The notes beneath the pieces were generated by a model that worked only from the letters and a program-made list of their open reading frames with translations, did no database searches and had not been told where the DNA came from. 64,000 bases of DNA from Halobacillus fulvus (GTDB lineage Bacteria; Bacillota; Bacilli; Bacillales; Halobacillaceae). Below, piece after piece: positions 14,089 through 22,539 of the stretch. The stretch is taken from the NCBI GenBank assembly GCA_004078665.1, contig SCFO01000002.1:496001-560000 (forward strand), read 5' to 3'. Every line of letters starts with the position of its first letter. Positions within the stretch are counted from its first letter, which is position 1. The position numbers and the translations under genes are program-made.

Positions 14089-14358
14089 GTGCATGATTAC
14101 ATCAAAGAGAGAACCATCAAGATCGGAGAGCACATCATTGAAACAAAAAAAACCGTCAGAGTGATCGCCAAAGAGTTTGGCGTTTCAAAAAGTACTGTGC
14201 ATAAAGATTTGACGGAAAGGCTTCCGGAAGTGAACCCCGAGCTTGCCAGAGAAGTGAAAAAAATCCTCGATTATCACAAAGAAATCCGTCACTTAAGAGG
14301 AGGGGAAGCGACAAGGCGTAAATATCAGGCTGAATTATTGGAAGAGAAACCAATTTAA
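14089..14358 (+). CDS. spoIIID: Sporulation transcriptional regulator SpoIIID
   Basis: 89-residue DNA-binding protein of the mother cell. The helix-turn-helix (R-V-I-A-K-E-F-G-V-S-K-S-T-V-H-K-D-L) is almost identical to B. subtilis SpoIIID, as is the basic L-R-G-G-E-A-T segment. It activates or represses many SigE/SigK genes. GTG start at 14089 after AGGAGGCGAG, giving M-H-D-Y-I-K; the upstream open frame to 13951 is not conserved. Same position before mbl as in B. subtilis. Confidence 0.97.
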   Translation: MHDYIKERTIKIGEHIIETKKTVRVIAKEFGVSKSTVHKDLTERLPEVNPELAREVKKILDYHKEIRHLRGGEATRRKYQAELLEEKPI

Positions 14359-14437
14359 CACTTTCTCAAAACACATGATTTCCTCCCTATTTCATAAAAC
14401 CTCGCCTGCCTAAAATTTTTATTCTAAATTGAGACGA

Positions 14438-14465
14438 TTGTCGTAATTTTGTGATAGAATATAAT
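14438..14465 (+). promoter_or_regulatory. Sigma-A promoter of mbl
   Basis: TTGTCG (14438-14443), 16-bp spacer, perfect TATAAT (14460-14465). A second TTGAGA lies a few bases upstream. The 5' leader to mbl is ~170 bases. Confidence 0.6.
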
Positions 14466-14640
14466 ATTAGATGTGTGTAGTTTACCTTTACACATTAAAA
14501 GGCAGAGTAATCTTCAAAGTTTTTACAAAAGATAGGAATAACATAATCCGAATGATTGATGAAAATGGATGTGACTCCATAAGGAAACATCCACCTGTTA
14601 GGGAATTTTATGTTTTTTAAATAGGGAGGATCTACAGAAC

Positions 14641-15639
14641 ATGTTTGCAAGAGATATAGGAATTGACCTCGGTACTGCTAACGTGCTTATACATGTGAAG
14701 GGGAAAGGAATCGTTTTGAATGAACCATCCGTCGTAGCAATGGACCGAAACACAGGAAAAGTGCTGGAAGTCGGAGAAGAAGCTCGTCGTATGGTTGGAC
14801 GTACACCCGGCAATATTGAAGCGATGCGCCCATTAAGAGACGGCGTCATCGCTGATTTCGATGTCACAGAAGCGATGCTGAAGCACTTCATTCAAAAGAC
14901 GAACGTGCGTGGTCTGTTATCAAAACCACGTATGCTGATTTGCTGCCCGACGAATATCACGAAGGTTGAGCAAAAGGCGATTAAAGAAGCGGCAGAAAAG
15001 TCCGGTGGTAAAAAGGTTTATTTAGAGGAAGAGCCAAAGGTGGCAGCCATTGGAGCAGGCATGGATATTTTTCAGCCAAGCGGAAACATGGTAGTGGATA
15101 TTGGTGGAGGAACGACGGATGTCGCTGTTCTTTCCATGGGAGATATCGTAACGGCTTCTTCAATCAAAATGGCCGGTGATAAATTCGATCACGAAATTTT
15201 GCAATACATTAAGAAGGAATACAAGCTTCTCATCGGGGAACGCACAGCTGAGAACATTAAAATAAGCGTTGCGACTGTTTTCCCTGGATCGAGAAATGAA
15301 GAGATCGAAATTCGCGGCCGTGATATGGTATCCGGATTGCCACGTACGATTTCTGTTAATTCTTCAGAAATCGAAAAGTCTCTTCGTGAGTCTGTCCAAG
15401 TCATCGTACAGACAGCCAAGCAGGTGCTTGAGCGTACACCGCCTGAGCTTTCAGCGGATATTATTGATCGTGGCGTCATCATGACAGGTGGCGGTGCATT
15501 ACTGCATGGAATCGATCAGCTACTTGCTGAAGAATTAAAGGTTCCAGTACTGATTGCAGAGTCTCCGATGGATTGTGTGGCTGCTGGAACAGGCATTATG
15601 CTTGAGAACATCGACAAACGAATTTCAACTAAAATCTAA
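14641..15639 (+). CDS. mbl: MreB-like cell-shape protein Mbl
   Basis: 332-residue bacterial actin, full length. Phosphate loops D-L-G-T-A-N and D-I-G-G-G-T-T-D and the adenosine motif T-G-G-G-A-L-L are present. Mbl forms membrane filaments guiding lateral wall synthesis. Placement between spoIIID and flhO identifies it as Mbl rather than MreB or MreBH. Strong ribosome site AGGGAGGA. Confidence 0.95.
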   Translation: MFARDIGIDLGTANVLIHVKGKGIVLNEPSVVAMDRNTGKVLEVGEEARRMVGRTPGNIEAMRPLRDGVIADFDVTEAMLKHFIQKTNVRGLLSKPRMLICCPTNITKVEQKAIKEAAEKSGGKKVYLEEEPKVAAIGAGMDIFQPSGNMVVDIGGGTTDVAVLSMGDIVTASSIKMAGDKFDHEILQYIKKEYKLLIGERTAENIKISVATVFPGSRNEEIEIRGRDMVSGLPRTISVNSSEIEKSLRESVQVIVQTAKQVLERTPPELSADIIDRGVIMTGGGALLHGIDQLLAEELKVPVLIAESPMDCVAAGTGIMLENIDKRISTKI

Positions 15640-15731
15640 ACATAAGATTCTGAACAATTCTATGCGGGAATGGATGGAGATACTACGTCATTCCCGCTTA
15701 TACATACCTCTACATAAAGGAGCGATTCGAG

Positions 15732-16556
15732 TTGTTAAGAGGATTCTATACGGCCGCATCTGGAATGATGGCCAACCAGCGGATGCAGGAAACCTTGTCC
15801 AATAATATGAGTAATGCTTATACCCCGGGTTACAAAGAAGACCAAGGCACGATGAGATCATTCCCAGAGCTGTTGATTCAGCAGATGGGAAATCAATCTG
15901 TTCCTACATCACGCGGGCTGAATCTGCCTGTAAGGCACTCGATCGGCTCCATGAACACCGGCGTATATCTTCAAGAAACGGTGCCCTCCTTTTCACAAGG
16001 TGACGTGCGGGAAACAGGAGTCAGCACGGACCTTGCTCTTGTTCAGGGGGATGTCCCAGATGAAGCGGGCTTTCTATTTTTTACGGTTCAAAATGAAGCA
16101 GGTGAACAGCGATATACACGTAATGGTAATTTCACCGTCGATGGGGAAGGTTTTTTAACGACGAATCAAGGGTACTATGTGCTTGATGAAGCAGGGAACC
16201 CAATTGAGACGGATGGGATGGAGTTTACGGTTTCCAGAGACGGGGTGCTGACTGCCGGGGATCAGGACATTCCTCTCGGTCTATCTTATGCACCTGATTC
16301 GATGGCTATGATCAAGCAAGGCAATGATTTGTATGTTCCGGGCGAAGAAGCTGAGCCACTTGAGAATGCTCGGGCAAACGGAGGCATTGAATTCGAAGTT
16401 CGCCAGAGCGTGCTTGAAGGCTCCAATGTTGATCCTGCCAGAACGATGACAGAAATGATGAATACATACCGTTCATTTGAAATGAACCAACGAGTGTTGA
16501 AAGTCTACGATGACAATATGCAAAAAGCTGTAACGGAAATCGGAAGACTACGTTAA
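15732..16556 (+). CDS. flhO: Flagellar hook-basal body protein FlhO (FlgG-like rod)
   Basis: 274 residues with the rod/hook N-terminal motif (L-S-N-N-M-S-N-A-Y-T-P-G-Y-K) and the C-terminal coiled segment (M-T-E-M-M-N-T-Y-R-S-F-E-M-N-Q-R). It is a structural subunit of the distal flagellar rod, exported through the flagellar type III apparatus. TTG start at 15732, eight bases after AAGGAGCG. Tandem with flhP, as in B. subtilis. Confidence 0.92.
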   Translation: MLRGFYTAASGMMANQRMQETLSNNMSNAYTPGYKEDQGTMRSFPELLIQQMGNQSVPTSRGLNLPVRHSIGSMNTGVYLQETVPSFSQGDVRETGVSTDLALVQGDVPDEAGFLFFTVQNEAGEQRYTRNGNFTVDGEGFLTTNQGYYVLDEAGNPIETDGMEFTVSRDGVLTAGDQDIPLGLSYAPDSMAMIKQGNDLYVPGEEAEPLENARANGGIEFEVRQSVLEGSNVDPARTMTEMMNTYRSFEMNQRVLKVYDDNMQKAVTEIGRLR

Positions 16557-16571
16557 GGAGGGGAATTGTAC

Positions 16572-17396
16572 ATGGTGAATCGCTCAATGATCCAGTCTGC
16601 TGTAACAATGGGACAGCTTCAGCACAAGCTCGACATTATCGGGAATAACCTAGCGAACAGCAATACAACGGGGTACAAAAGTAAAAACGCCGACTTTTCC
16701 TCTCTGCTTTTTCAACAGATCGACAATTTGTCGGATGACCAAGTTGAAGTGAATCGTTCGACACCGGACGGAATAAGAGTCGGAAGTGGCGCGCGGATCG
16801 GTCACACAAATCTTGACTTACGTCAGGGAAACCTTCAAAATACAGGACGAGAACTAGATGTAGCGTTACTGACGGAGCAGCATTTGTTTCAACTACGTGT
16901 CCCTACGGAGGAAGGTTTTGAAACTCAGTACACACGGGCAGGCAACTTTTATTTAAATCCGATGAACAACGGACAGGTAATGTTGACGAATGCAGATGGA
17001 TACCCTGTTCTTGGAGAAGACGGGGAACCAATCCTTCTCGCTGAAAATTTTGATGGGCTATCGATTGACACAAATGGATCCATTCTCGTGACACGGGGGG
17101 ATGAACAAGCGGCTGAGGCTCAGCTCGATGTCATCGAAGCTGTTCGTCCACGCATGCTGGAACCAATCGGTGATAACCGGTTCCGTCTGCCTGAGGGTAT
17201 TGACGACGATGGGATTTTTGCGGACGTTTTAGCTACTGATCAGCAGCTCCAGAGCGGGACACTCGAGATGTCCAATGTGGATCTATCTAAACAGATGACA
17301 GACATGCTCATGGCCCAGCGAGCTTATCAGTTCAATGCGAAGTCCATTTCCACGAGCGACCAGATGATGGGACTAGTCAATCAATTGAGATCATAA
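16572..17396 (+). CDS. flhP: Flagellar hook-basal body protein FlhP (FlgG-like rod)
   Basis: 274 residues, paralogous to the preceding gene: N-terminal I-I-G-N-N-L-A-N-S-N-T-T-G-Y-K and C-terminal D-M-L-M-A-Q-R-A-Y-Q-F-N-A-K-S. Second rod protein. ATG at 16572, eight bases after AAGGAGGGG. Only 15 bp after flhO, so clearly one operon. Confidence 0.93.
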   Translation: MVNRSMIQSAVTMGQLQHKLDIIGNNLANSNTTGYKSKNADFSSLLFQQIDNLSDDQVEVNRSTPDGIRVGSGARIGHTNLDLRQGNLQNTGRELDVALLTEQHLFQLRVPTEEGFETQYTRAGNFYLNPMNNGQVMLTNADGYPVLGEDGEPILLAENFDGLSIDTNGSILVTRGDEQAAEAQLDVIEAVRPRMLEPIGDNRFRLPEGIDDDGIFADVLATDQQLQSGTLEMSNVDLSKQMTDMLMAQRAYQFNAKSISTSDQMMGLVNQLRS

Positions 17397-17417
17397 AAGG
17401 TAAGGAGTTTGACCACG

Positions 17418-17723
17418 ATGCCAACAGATCCTAAGACCGGCAACAACAAGTCACGAACCAATCAAAAGGAACAGAAGCGTCAGATGAAGGCAGAAGAGAA
17501 GCCGTCTAAAAAAGCGAAGACAAAAGAAAAGAAGCCTAAAAAAGGTCGTCGCCGAATTTTGCCAATCTGGCTGCGGATTATCATCGTCCTTCTTCTCAGC
17601 GCTGTCGCTTTGATTGTTGGAGTCATGGTCGGATATGGAATCCTTGGTGATGGAGATCCGATGGATGCGCTCCAATGGGACACATGGCAGCACATTTTAG
17701 ATATCGTCACCCAAACTGAATAG
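17418..17723 (+). CDS. EpuA-like small membrane protein
   Basis: 101 residues: a very basic Lys/Arg-rich N-terminal half (to about residue 50), one membrane helix (I-I-I-V-L-L-L-S-A-V-A-L-I-V-G-V) and a short extracytoplasmic tail ending near W-D-T-W-Q-H-I-L. This matches the family often mislabelled 'DNA-directed RNA polymerase subunit beta' (EpuA, PF11772), usually near murA/mbl in Firmicutes. Function unknown. An ATG start is preferred; a TTG at 17409 lies too close to TAAGGAG. Last gene before a terminator. Confidence 0.7.
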   Translation: MPTDPKTGNNKSRTNQKEQKRQMKAEEKPSKKAKTKEKKPKKGRRRILPIWLRIIIVLLLSAVALIVGVMVGYGILGDGDPMDALQWDTWQHILDIVTQTE

Positions 17724-17730
17724 TCATACA

Positions 17731-17767
17731 AGCCGCAAGGGATGCACATCTCCTTGCGGCTTTTTTA
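17731..17767 (+). terminator. Terminator after the flhO-flhP operon
   Basis: GCCGCAAGG / CCTTGCGGC stem followed by T6. Confidence 0.95.
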
Positions 17768-17991
17768 TGTGGATAAATAGTGTGCGTTTTTCATACCAGC
17801 GCTTTGGGGGCTTAAATTACTCGATTTATGCAGGAGGCTTATTCGTAAGGGTTTTGCAACTGCAAGATGTTCCGCACCTCATCCTGAAGGAGAAGGACAT
17901 CCTCACAACTTTCCAGGTTTCCATCTTCATATTTAGGGAACTTACAGTTAATAAAAGGAAGAATAAAGAACCATTGCGGGGAGGGAAAGCG

Positions 17992-19314
17992 TTGAAAACC
18001 GATGTGTTCATTGCCGGTGGTGGAGTGGGTGGTCTCGCCCTGGCAGCCAAACTCGCGAGTCGAGGAGTTCACGTAACCATCGCAGAGCAGCTGACAAGAG
18101 AGTCCCCTGTTTATAAAGGGGAGCTGCTTCAGCCGAAAACACTGGCAATTTTAGATCGTTTAGGTGTCCTCGATCAAGTTGAAACCTGCGGGCATCCCAT
18201 CGATCAACTCAGGTTTCAAGAAATCTACCGGAGAAAAGGGTCGACTCCTGAAGAAATTAATCTGACGGAATTGAATTACAGCCGCGTTGCCAGTATGTAT
18301 GATCATGCTCTGATGGTACCTCATGAAAAAACGAAATCCATCCTCAGAGACAAAGGGAAAACCTATGAAGAATACTATCATTACCTCCATGGAGCACGTT
18401 TTCTCGGCTTTGAAAACGGAATGGCAAAAGTGAAGCAAAATCGAAAAAACCTATACATTGAAGCCCAGGTTTATATCGGAGCGGAAGGACGACGTTCCCC
18501 GACAAGAAATGCGATGAATGTTCATGTGAAACGCCACGATTATAACCACCATTTTTTGACCGTCACCATTCCGAGGCCATCCGATTTTACAAAAGGAAAA
18601 ATCATTACAACGGCCAGTCAGTTCTTAGGTTTGTTTCCACTCCCAGATGATAAAGTACGGACGGTCTTTCTCATTCCCGCTGGTCAGTACGGAGCAATCA
18701 AGGAGAAGGGCCTGGACTTTATATATGAAGCGTATAGCGAACTGGAACCGGAGCTGTCAGAAGGTGTCCGAACCCTGAAGGATTGGAAAAAAATCCAGCT
18801 TATGATCCCCTACACCTATCACGTAGACCACTACTATGCAGGGAATTTGGCGATCATCGGTGATGCAGCTCATACCGTCCATCCTATGGCTGGAGAGGGA
18901 ATGAATTTAGCTGTTCAAGATGCAGATGTGCTGGGAGAGTTGCTTGCCTGGTGCAAAGAGGAAGGAAAGCCTTTTGAAGAGAACCTTCATTATTATGAAG
19001 ATGTTCGTAAACCACGCGTCTCCTTTCTCCTGAATTTGAGCCACCTTTCCGCCCTCGTCTATTCTTTAAGATATGAATGGTGGCGTACGATTAGAAAGCA
19101 GGCTGTTCAACGCATTTATGATGACGACCAGCTCCATGTGAAGCAGATGCTGAACATATCGGGGCTTGGTCGCTGGGATTTTACGATACTAGATCGAGCT
19201 GTACAGGGAAGCATCTTCCCGCCACGTGGTCAAAAAGTGAGTGACCGCAGACAAATGAAGTATATTTTTTCTGAAACTGAAGATTATCCGTGGAAGAAAG
19301 TAAAGAAAGGATGA
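17992..19314 (+). CDS. FAD-dependent monooxygenase (UbiH/PHBH fold)
   Basis: 440 residues. N-terminal Rossmann FAD motif (I-A-G-G-G-V-G-G-L) and the second FAD motif G-D-A-A-H-T-V-H-P-M-A-G-E-G-M-N-L identify a class A aromatic-ring hydroxylase. Substrate unknown; relatives hydroxylate quinone rings or aromatic polyketides using NAD(P)H and O2. TTG at 17992 follows GGGGAGGG; the frame is open further upstream but that part shows no family features. The next gene, a methyltransferase, starts five bases after the stop, so hydroxylation followed by O-methylation is a reasonable inference. The pair interrupts the flhP-fabZ synteny of B. subtilis. Confidence 0.8.
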   Translation: MKTDVFIAGGGVGGLALAAKLASRGVHVTIAEQLTRESPVYKGELLQPKTLAILDRLGVLDQVETCGHPIDQLRFQEIYRRKGSTPEEINLTELNYSRVASMYDHALMVPHEKTKSILRDKGKTYEEYYHYLHGARFLGFENGMAKVKQNRKNLYIEAQVYIGAEGRRSPTRNAMNVHVKRHDYNHHFLTVTIPRPSDFTKGKIITTASQFLGLFPLPDDKVRTVFLIPAGQYGAIKEKGLDFIYEAYSELEPELSEGVRTLKDWKKIQLMIPYTYHVDHYYAGNLAIIGDAAHTVHPMAGEGMNLAVQDADVLGELLAWCKEEGKPFEENLHYYEDVRKPRVSFLLNLSHLSALVYSLRYEWWRTIRKQAVQRIYDDDQLHVKQMLNISGLGRWDFTILDRAVQGSIFPPRGQKVSDRRQMKYIFSETEDYPWKKVKKG

Positions 19315-19319
19315 GCTCG

Positions 19320-20414
19320 ATGAATGAATGGATGACAGCCGTGCAGGCAAGAAAATGGATGAAAAAAAACGAATCGTTCCTTCCGAGCTGGCATGCTTAT
19401 GTCGGTGCAGAACTGGACTTATTTAATGAATTTGAAAAAGCGACGACCGTGGAAGCCGTCAGTGAAAAAACAGGATATCCTTATGATCTGTTAAAGTCCT
19501 GGGTCAATGTCGGAGTGGCCATCAACCATTTGAAGAAACGTCCGAATCATCGTTACCGGTCATCGAAGCAGAAGTGCTCTGCTTTGATGGGAGATGATTC
19601 ATCGCCTGGAGTAAAGGCGCTGTTAAAGGAGATCATGGAGCTTCACATCCCGACGATGCTTCAATACCCTGAAATTATGAGATCACACGAGCGAGCTCAA
19701 TTTGACCATGAAAGACACGGGGAAGTCGTAGCCGAAACATCAGCGCTTCTCGAACATTTCGCCATCAAAAAAATCAAAAAAATGATTCGTGATCGCAAAG
19801 TGACGTCTATTGTAGATCTAGGCTGCGGGCATGGAGGTTATTTACGAAAGCTTGCCGCTGAATTTCCTGAGATCAAGATGACAGGTGTTGATATCAACCA
19901 AAAAGTGATGGATAGAGCACGCATCCTGTCTGAGGATTATCCGAATATTTCGTTCGAGGCAGGTGACATAAAAACATGGCAGCCTAAGGACGAGGAGAAA
20001 CCGGATGTCATCCTGCTGCACAATATCTTTCATTACATTCATCCAGACGAGCGCCAAGAACTGCTCAATCATTTACACTCGTACGTAAAAGACGAAGGAT
20101 TGATATCTGTTATAACACCTATAAATGAAACGGAACAGGGAGAAGCTTTTTCATCAGCTTTCAACAGCTTCTTTGTTGCTCATTCAAACTTATTCGCCCT
20201 TCCAGATAAAAAAGAGTTGCAACAGATATCTGAAGACTGTCATTTTAATATGTTCGATCTCGATCCTATTGTCAAAGAAGGATCCTGGTACACTTTCTGG
20301 CTATCACCATCTGCAGTCGTAAATGAAAAGGAGCAAACCAAAAGACCAGAAACCTCTGACCAGACCGTCCCACCAGAAAACAAAAGAGTAACCGAGCTAA
20401 CCAAAACATCCTAA
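19320..20414 (+). CDS. SAM-dependent methyltransferase (O-methyltransferase-like)
   Basis: 364 residues. An N-terminal helical/winged-helix dimerisation part (about 1-150) precedes a Rossmann methyltransferase domain with motif I V-D-L-G-C-G-H-G-G, the acidic strand-2 residue in G-V-D-I-N, and L-L-H-N-I-F-H-Y-I. This plan resembles O-methyltransferases of aromatic secondary metabolism. The last ~35 residues are a low-complexity polar tail. Start ATG at 19320 lies nine bases after AAGAAAGG; the upstream ATG at 19311 overlaps the preceding stop. Likely modifies the product of the upstream monooxygenase; substrate not identifiable. Confidence 0.75.
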   Translation: MNEWMTAVQARKWMKKNESFLPSWHAYVGAELDLFNEFEKATTVEAVSEKTGYPYDLLKSWVNVGVAINHLKKRPNHRYRSSKQKCSALMGDDSSPGVKALLKEIMELHIPTMLQYPEIMRSHERAQFDHERHGEVVAETSALLEHFAIKKIKKMIRDRKVTSIVDLGCGHGGYLRKLAAEFPEIKMTGVDINQKVMDRARILSEDYPNISFEAGDIKTWQPKDEEKPDVILLHNIFHYIHPDERQELLNHLHSYVKDEGLISVITPINETEQGEAFSSAFNSFFVAHSNLFALPDKKELQQISEDCHFNMFDLDPIVKEGSWYTFWLSPSAVVNEKEQTKRPETSDQTVPPENKRVTELTKTS

Positions 20415-20443
20415 AAGAAACGCCCCTGATAGGGCGTTTCTTT
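20414..20443 (+). terminator. Terminator after the monooxygenase-methyltransferase pair
   Basis: AAAGAAACGCCC / GGGCGTTTCTTT 12-bp stem with loop CTGATA. Confidence 0.85.
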
Positions 20444-20529
20444 CGGTATAGCTACTTAAAACTTCTGTGTGGATTAACATAAGTAAATGGAATGATTGCC
20501 TTCCCAAAGGCAGTCTAAACGTCCCTTAA

Positions 20530-20608
20530 TGTTTCCGTTTTTCCATTGTGGTAGGGGGAGCGAGTCATTTTCCGGCTCCCCGAAACTCAGGTTTGAAAAA
20601 CGGAAACA
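20530..20608 (+). repeat. Deletion remnant of the long-hairpin repeat
   Basis: Both outer arms (TGTTTCCGTTTTT and AAAAACGGAAACA) and the next blocks GGGGGAGCG and GGCTCCCC are present, but the ~100-bp centre is missing. The junction lies at GCG, shared by the two flanks. Confidence 0.8.
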
Positions 20609-20710
20609 TCCAATTATCAAAGGTGAGTCTTAAGTGAGCTTTTAGGATAAAACTTTTAATGAATGGAGACGTCTCATAGATCCACTCATTAAATGGTCGG
20701 AAATTTCGCT

Positions 20711-20739
20711 TTGAGGAAATGACGGGACACGCTTATAAT
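20711..20739 (+). promoter_or_regulatory. Sigma-A promoter of fabZ
   Basis: TTGAGG (20711-20716), 17-bp spacer, TATAAT (20734-20739). It places the transcript start near 20746 and so rules out start codons upstream of it. Confidence 0.8.
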
Positions 20740-20769
20740 AGGGATAGTATGTATGAAAGGGGCTATTCC

Positions 20770-21192
20770 ATGTTAGACATTCAAGAAATCAAAGAAATCA
20801 TTCCACACCGCTATCCATTCTTATTGATCGATCAAATCGAGGAAATCGTAGAAGGCGAACGTGCCGTCGGCTATAAAAATGTAACGGTCAATGAACCGTT
20901 TTTCCAGGGACACTTCCCGGACTATCCTGTTATGCCAGGGGTACTTATTACAGAAGCACTCGCCCAAGTAGGTGCTGTCGCTATGCTGAAAAAAGAAGAG
21001 AACCAAGGCAAACTCGCCTTTTTCACAGGGATCGACAAGTGCCGCTTTAAGCGCCAGGTCAAACCGGGAGACCGTCTGAAGCTTGAAGTTGAAATCGTCC
21101 GTCTCAAAGGGCCGATGGGCAAAGGAAAAGCAAAAGCTACCGTAGATGGAGAACTAGCCTGCGAAGCAGAAATCATGTTTGCCCTTAAATAA
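20770..21192 (+). CDS. fabZ: 3-hydroxyacyl-ACP dehydratase FabZ
   Basis: 140-residue hot-dog-fold enzyme that dehydrates (3R)-hydroxyacyl-ACP in fatty acid elongation. Catalytic His in [13 protein letters not shown] and Glu in [11 protein letters not shown] are present; N-terminal [11 protein letters not shown] is typical. ATG at 20770 after AAGGGG. Monocistronic: own promoter and terminator. Confidence 0.97.
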   Translation: MLDIQEIKEIIPHRYPFLLIDQIEEIVEGERAVGYKNVTVNEPFFQGHFPDYPVMPGVLITEALAQVGAVAMLKKEENQGKLAFFTGIDKCRFKRQVKPGDRLKLEVEIVRLKGPMGKGKAKATVDGELACEAEIMFALK

Positions 21193-21202
21193 CGCAAACC
21201 AA

Positions 21203-21236
21203 GGAACTGAACAAACCATGTTCAGTTCTTTTTTAT
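21203..21236 (+). terminator. Terminator after fabZ
   Basis: GAACTGAACA / TGTTCAGTTC stem, then T6. Confidence 0.9.
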
Positions 21237-21273
21237 TTTAAGCTCTGTAAAAGCTTAATGTTGATACTAAAAA

Positions 21274-21444
21274 GTTTCCGTTATTTATACCAGAGCTAGG
21301 AGGAGCGGGAAATAACTCGCTTTCCATGGGCGGGCGCTGAGCTTCCTCGTCGTTTTACTCCTGCGGGATCTCAGCCTGCCCTTTCCTCCCCATAGGAGTC
21401 TCGCCACTTCCTGTCCCTCCAATGGTCATGTGAGTTACGAAAAC
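21274..21444 (+). repeat. Long-hairpin repeat, copy 2 (reverse orientation)
   Basis: Outer arms AGTTTCCGTTATTT and GAGTTACGAAAACA. Full inner set: GCGGGAAATAACTCGC, ATGGGCGGGCGCTGAGC, TCCTGCGGGATCTCAGCC, CATAGGAGTCTCGCC. Lies between the fabZ terminator and the lipoprotein gene. Confidence 0.92.
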
Positions 21445-21544
21445 AGGCACTCCAAATATGCTTGAGTGAAAAGTTGTTTTAAAAAGAATGTTTTCTTTAG
21501 AAGTGGGAATAATAGTGGCGAAGCAAAAAAAGGAGGAATTGGAA

Positions 21545-21844
21545 ATGAAACACTTACTTATGAAGTTCATGGTCGCAATCTTCGCCATCTCACTTCTAGG
21601 AGCATGTGCAGCAGACGAAGAGCCTATGGAAGATAACAACACAGAAGAAAATGGTGACATGGGTGACGAAGGCACAGAAGATGAAATGGATGACGGTTTA
21701 GACGATGGCACAGAAGAAGGCCAGGAAGAAGAAGACGATAACATGGACGATCAAGAAGACATGACGGACGGAAACAACGATGAGAACGGCACTAACGAAG
21801 ACACAATGGATAACGGTGAAGATAACGACAATGAAGATCAATAA
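21545..21844 (+). CDS. Small acidic lipoprotein, unknown function
   Basis: 99 residues. Lys/His N-terminus, hydrophobic stretch and lipobox L-L-G-A-C (Cys near residue 20) mark a lipoprotein anchored outside the membrane. The rest is low-complexity, made almost only of Glu, Asp, Asn, Gly, Met and Thr, probably unstructured and strongly anionic. Start ATG after AAAGGAGGAATTGGAA. Relatives by composition occur in salt-tolerant Bacillaceae; a buffering or cation-binding wall role is speculation. Confidence 0.75.
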   Translation: MKHLLMKFMVAIFAISLLGACAADEEPMEDNNTEENGDMGDEGTEDEMDDGLDDGTEEGQEEEDDNMDDQEDMTDGNNDENGTNEDTMDNGEDNDNEDQ

Positions 21845-21849
21845 AAAAG

Positions 21850-21876
21850 AAGCCGCTATATTTAGCGGCTTTTGTT
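21850..21876 (+). terminator. Terminator after the acidic lipoprotein
   Basis: AAGCCGCTA / TAGCGGCTT stem with loop TATT; it may also serve the convergent gene on the other strand. Confidence 0.85.
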
Positions 21877-21881
21877 ATGCT

Positions 21882-22106
21882 TTAAAGCTTTTTCTCAAAA
21901 GATCCTGACTTATATTCAGTAGGGGGTAACGGCTCTTTGTTTTTGCGATCACGATCTGAGAGAAAGACAGATAGGATGACGATACAAATGCCTCCGATTA
22001 TCAACACAGGAACAACATAACGCATGAGTTGATAAGTATTTAATAGGAAAATGCCTATGCCCGAACAGAACATTACATAACCAACTATGGAGAGAGTCCG
22101 GCTCAT
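21882..22106 (-). CDS. Small two-helix membrane protein, unknown
   Basis: 74 residues: two hydrophobic helices (about 8-28 and 33-53) and a charged cytoplasmic tail (D-R-D-R-K-N-K-E). The start is ATG at 22104-22106 behind AAAGGGG on the minus strand; the longer frame starts within its leader. Convergent with the acidic lipoprotein. I do not recognise the family. Confidence 0.55.
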   Translation of the reverse strand: MSRTLSIVGYVMFCSGIGIFLLNTYQLMRYVVPVLIIGGICIVILSVFLSDRDRKNKEPLPPTEYKSGSFEKKL

Positions 22107-22196
22107 TATGTTTTCCCCTTTCTGAGAGGTCGAAAGGGTCAAAGGCCCTTTTGTTATCTGTTCCCCCGCCTGATCAGGTACAAACAAGTGAAACGG

Positions 22197-22376
22197 TTAT
22201 CCTTTGAGATCGATGGAGTTCCCCAAGTTGGGGTGCGGGATCGATTGTTGGATCATCTCCACGACCTGTTGGCCGTCCTTTTTTGCATCCCCCATCGCTT
22301 TATCCATTAATGTAAGACTTGATTGCTGTTTAAGCTGAGAAGTACTCATTGCCATCGACAAAGCAGCTACATCCAT
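22197..22376 (-). CDS. yjfB: YjfB-family putative motility protein
   Basis: 59 residues, beginning M-D-V-A-A-L-S-M-A-M-S and ending H-P-N-L-G-N-S-I-D-L, the conserved ends of the YjfB family (PF14070). Ribosome site AAAGGAGGG. A well-formed SigD promoter lies just upstream (22397-22423), fitting a flagellar regulon. Molecular role unknown. The same tail pattern (N-x-G-x-x-I-D) recalls short flagellar/chaperone-bound peptides, but this is only impression. Confidence 0.8.
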   Translation of the reverse strand: MDVAALSMAMSTSQLKQQSSLTLMDKAMGDAKKDGQQVVEMIQQSIPHPNLGNSIDLKG

Positions 22377-22396
22377 AATATCCCTCCTTTCATCTC

Positions 22397-22423
22397 CTAT
22401 CGGACAGATTCCAGCATTTCTTA
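22397..22423 (-). promoter_or_regulatory. SigD (flagellar sigma) promoter
   Basis: On the minus strand TAAG, 15-bp spacer, TCCGATAG, against the consensus TAAA-N15-GCCGATAT. It reads into the yjfB-like gene. Confidence 0.75.
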
Positions 22424-22539
22424 ATATTTGTTTACTTACGTGTTGAGAAAATGCATGTAACTAGATGTTTGCCGCTTTTGTTCATTTTGATGCTTATCCC
22501 CTTGCTATTCTTAATTAAAAAACGGACTCCTTTGTTGAT

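Noticed and set aside
17767-17991. 75-codon N-terminal extension of the monooxygenase
   Set aside because: It starts within the T-run of the preceding terminator and lacks family similarity; the TTG at 17992 with GGGGAGGG begins just before the FAD motif.
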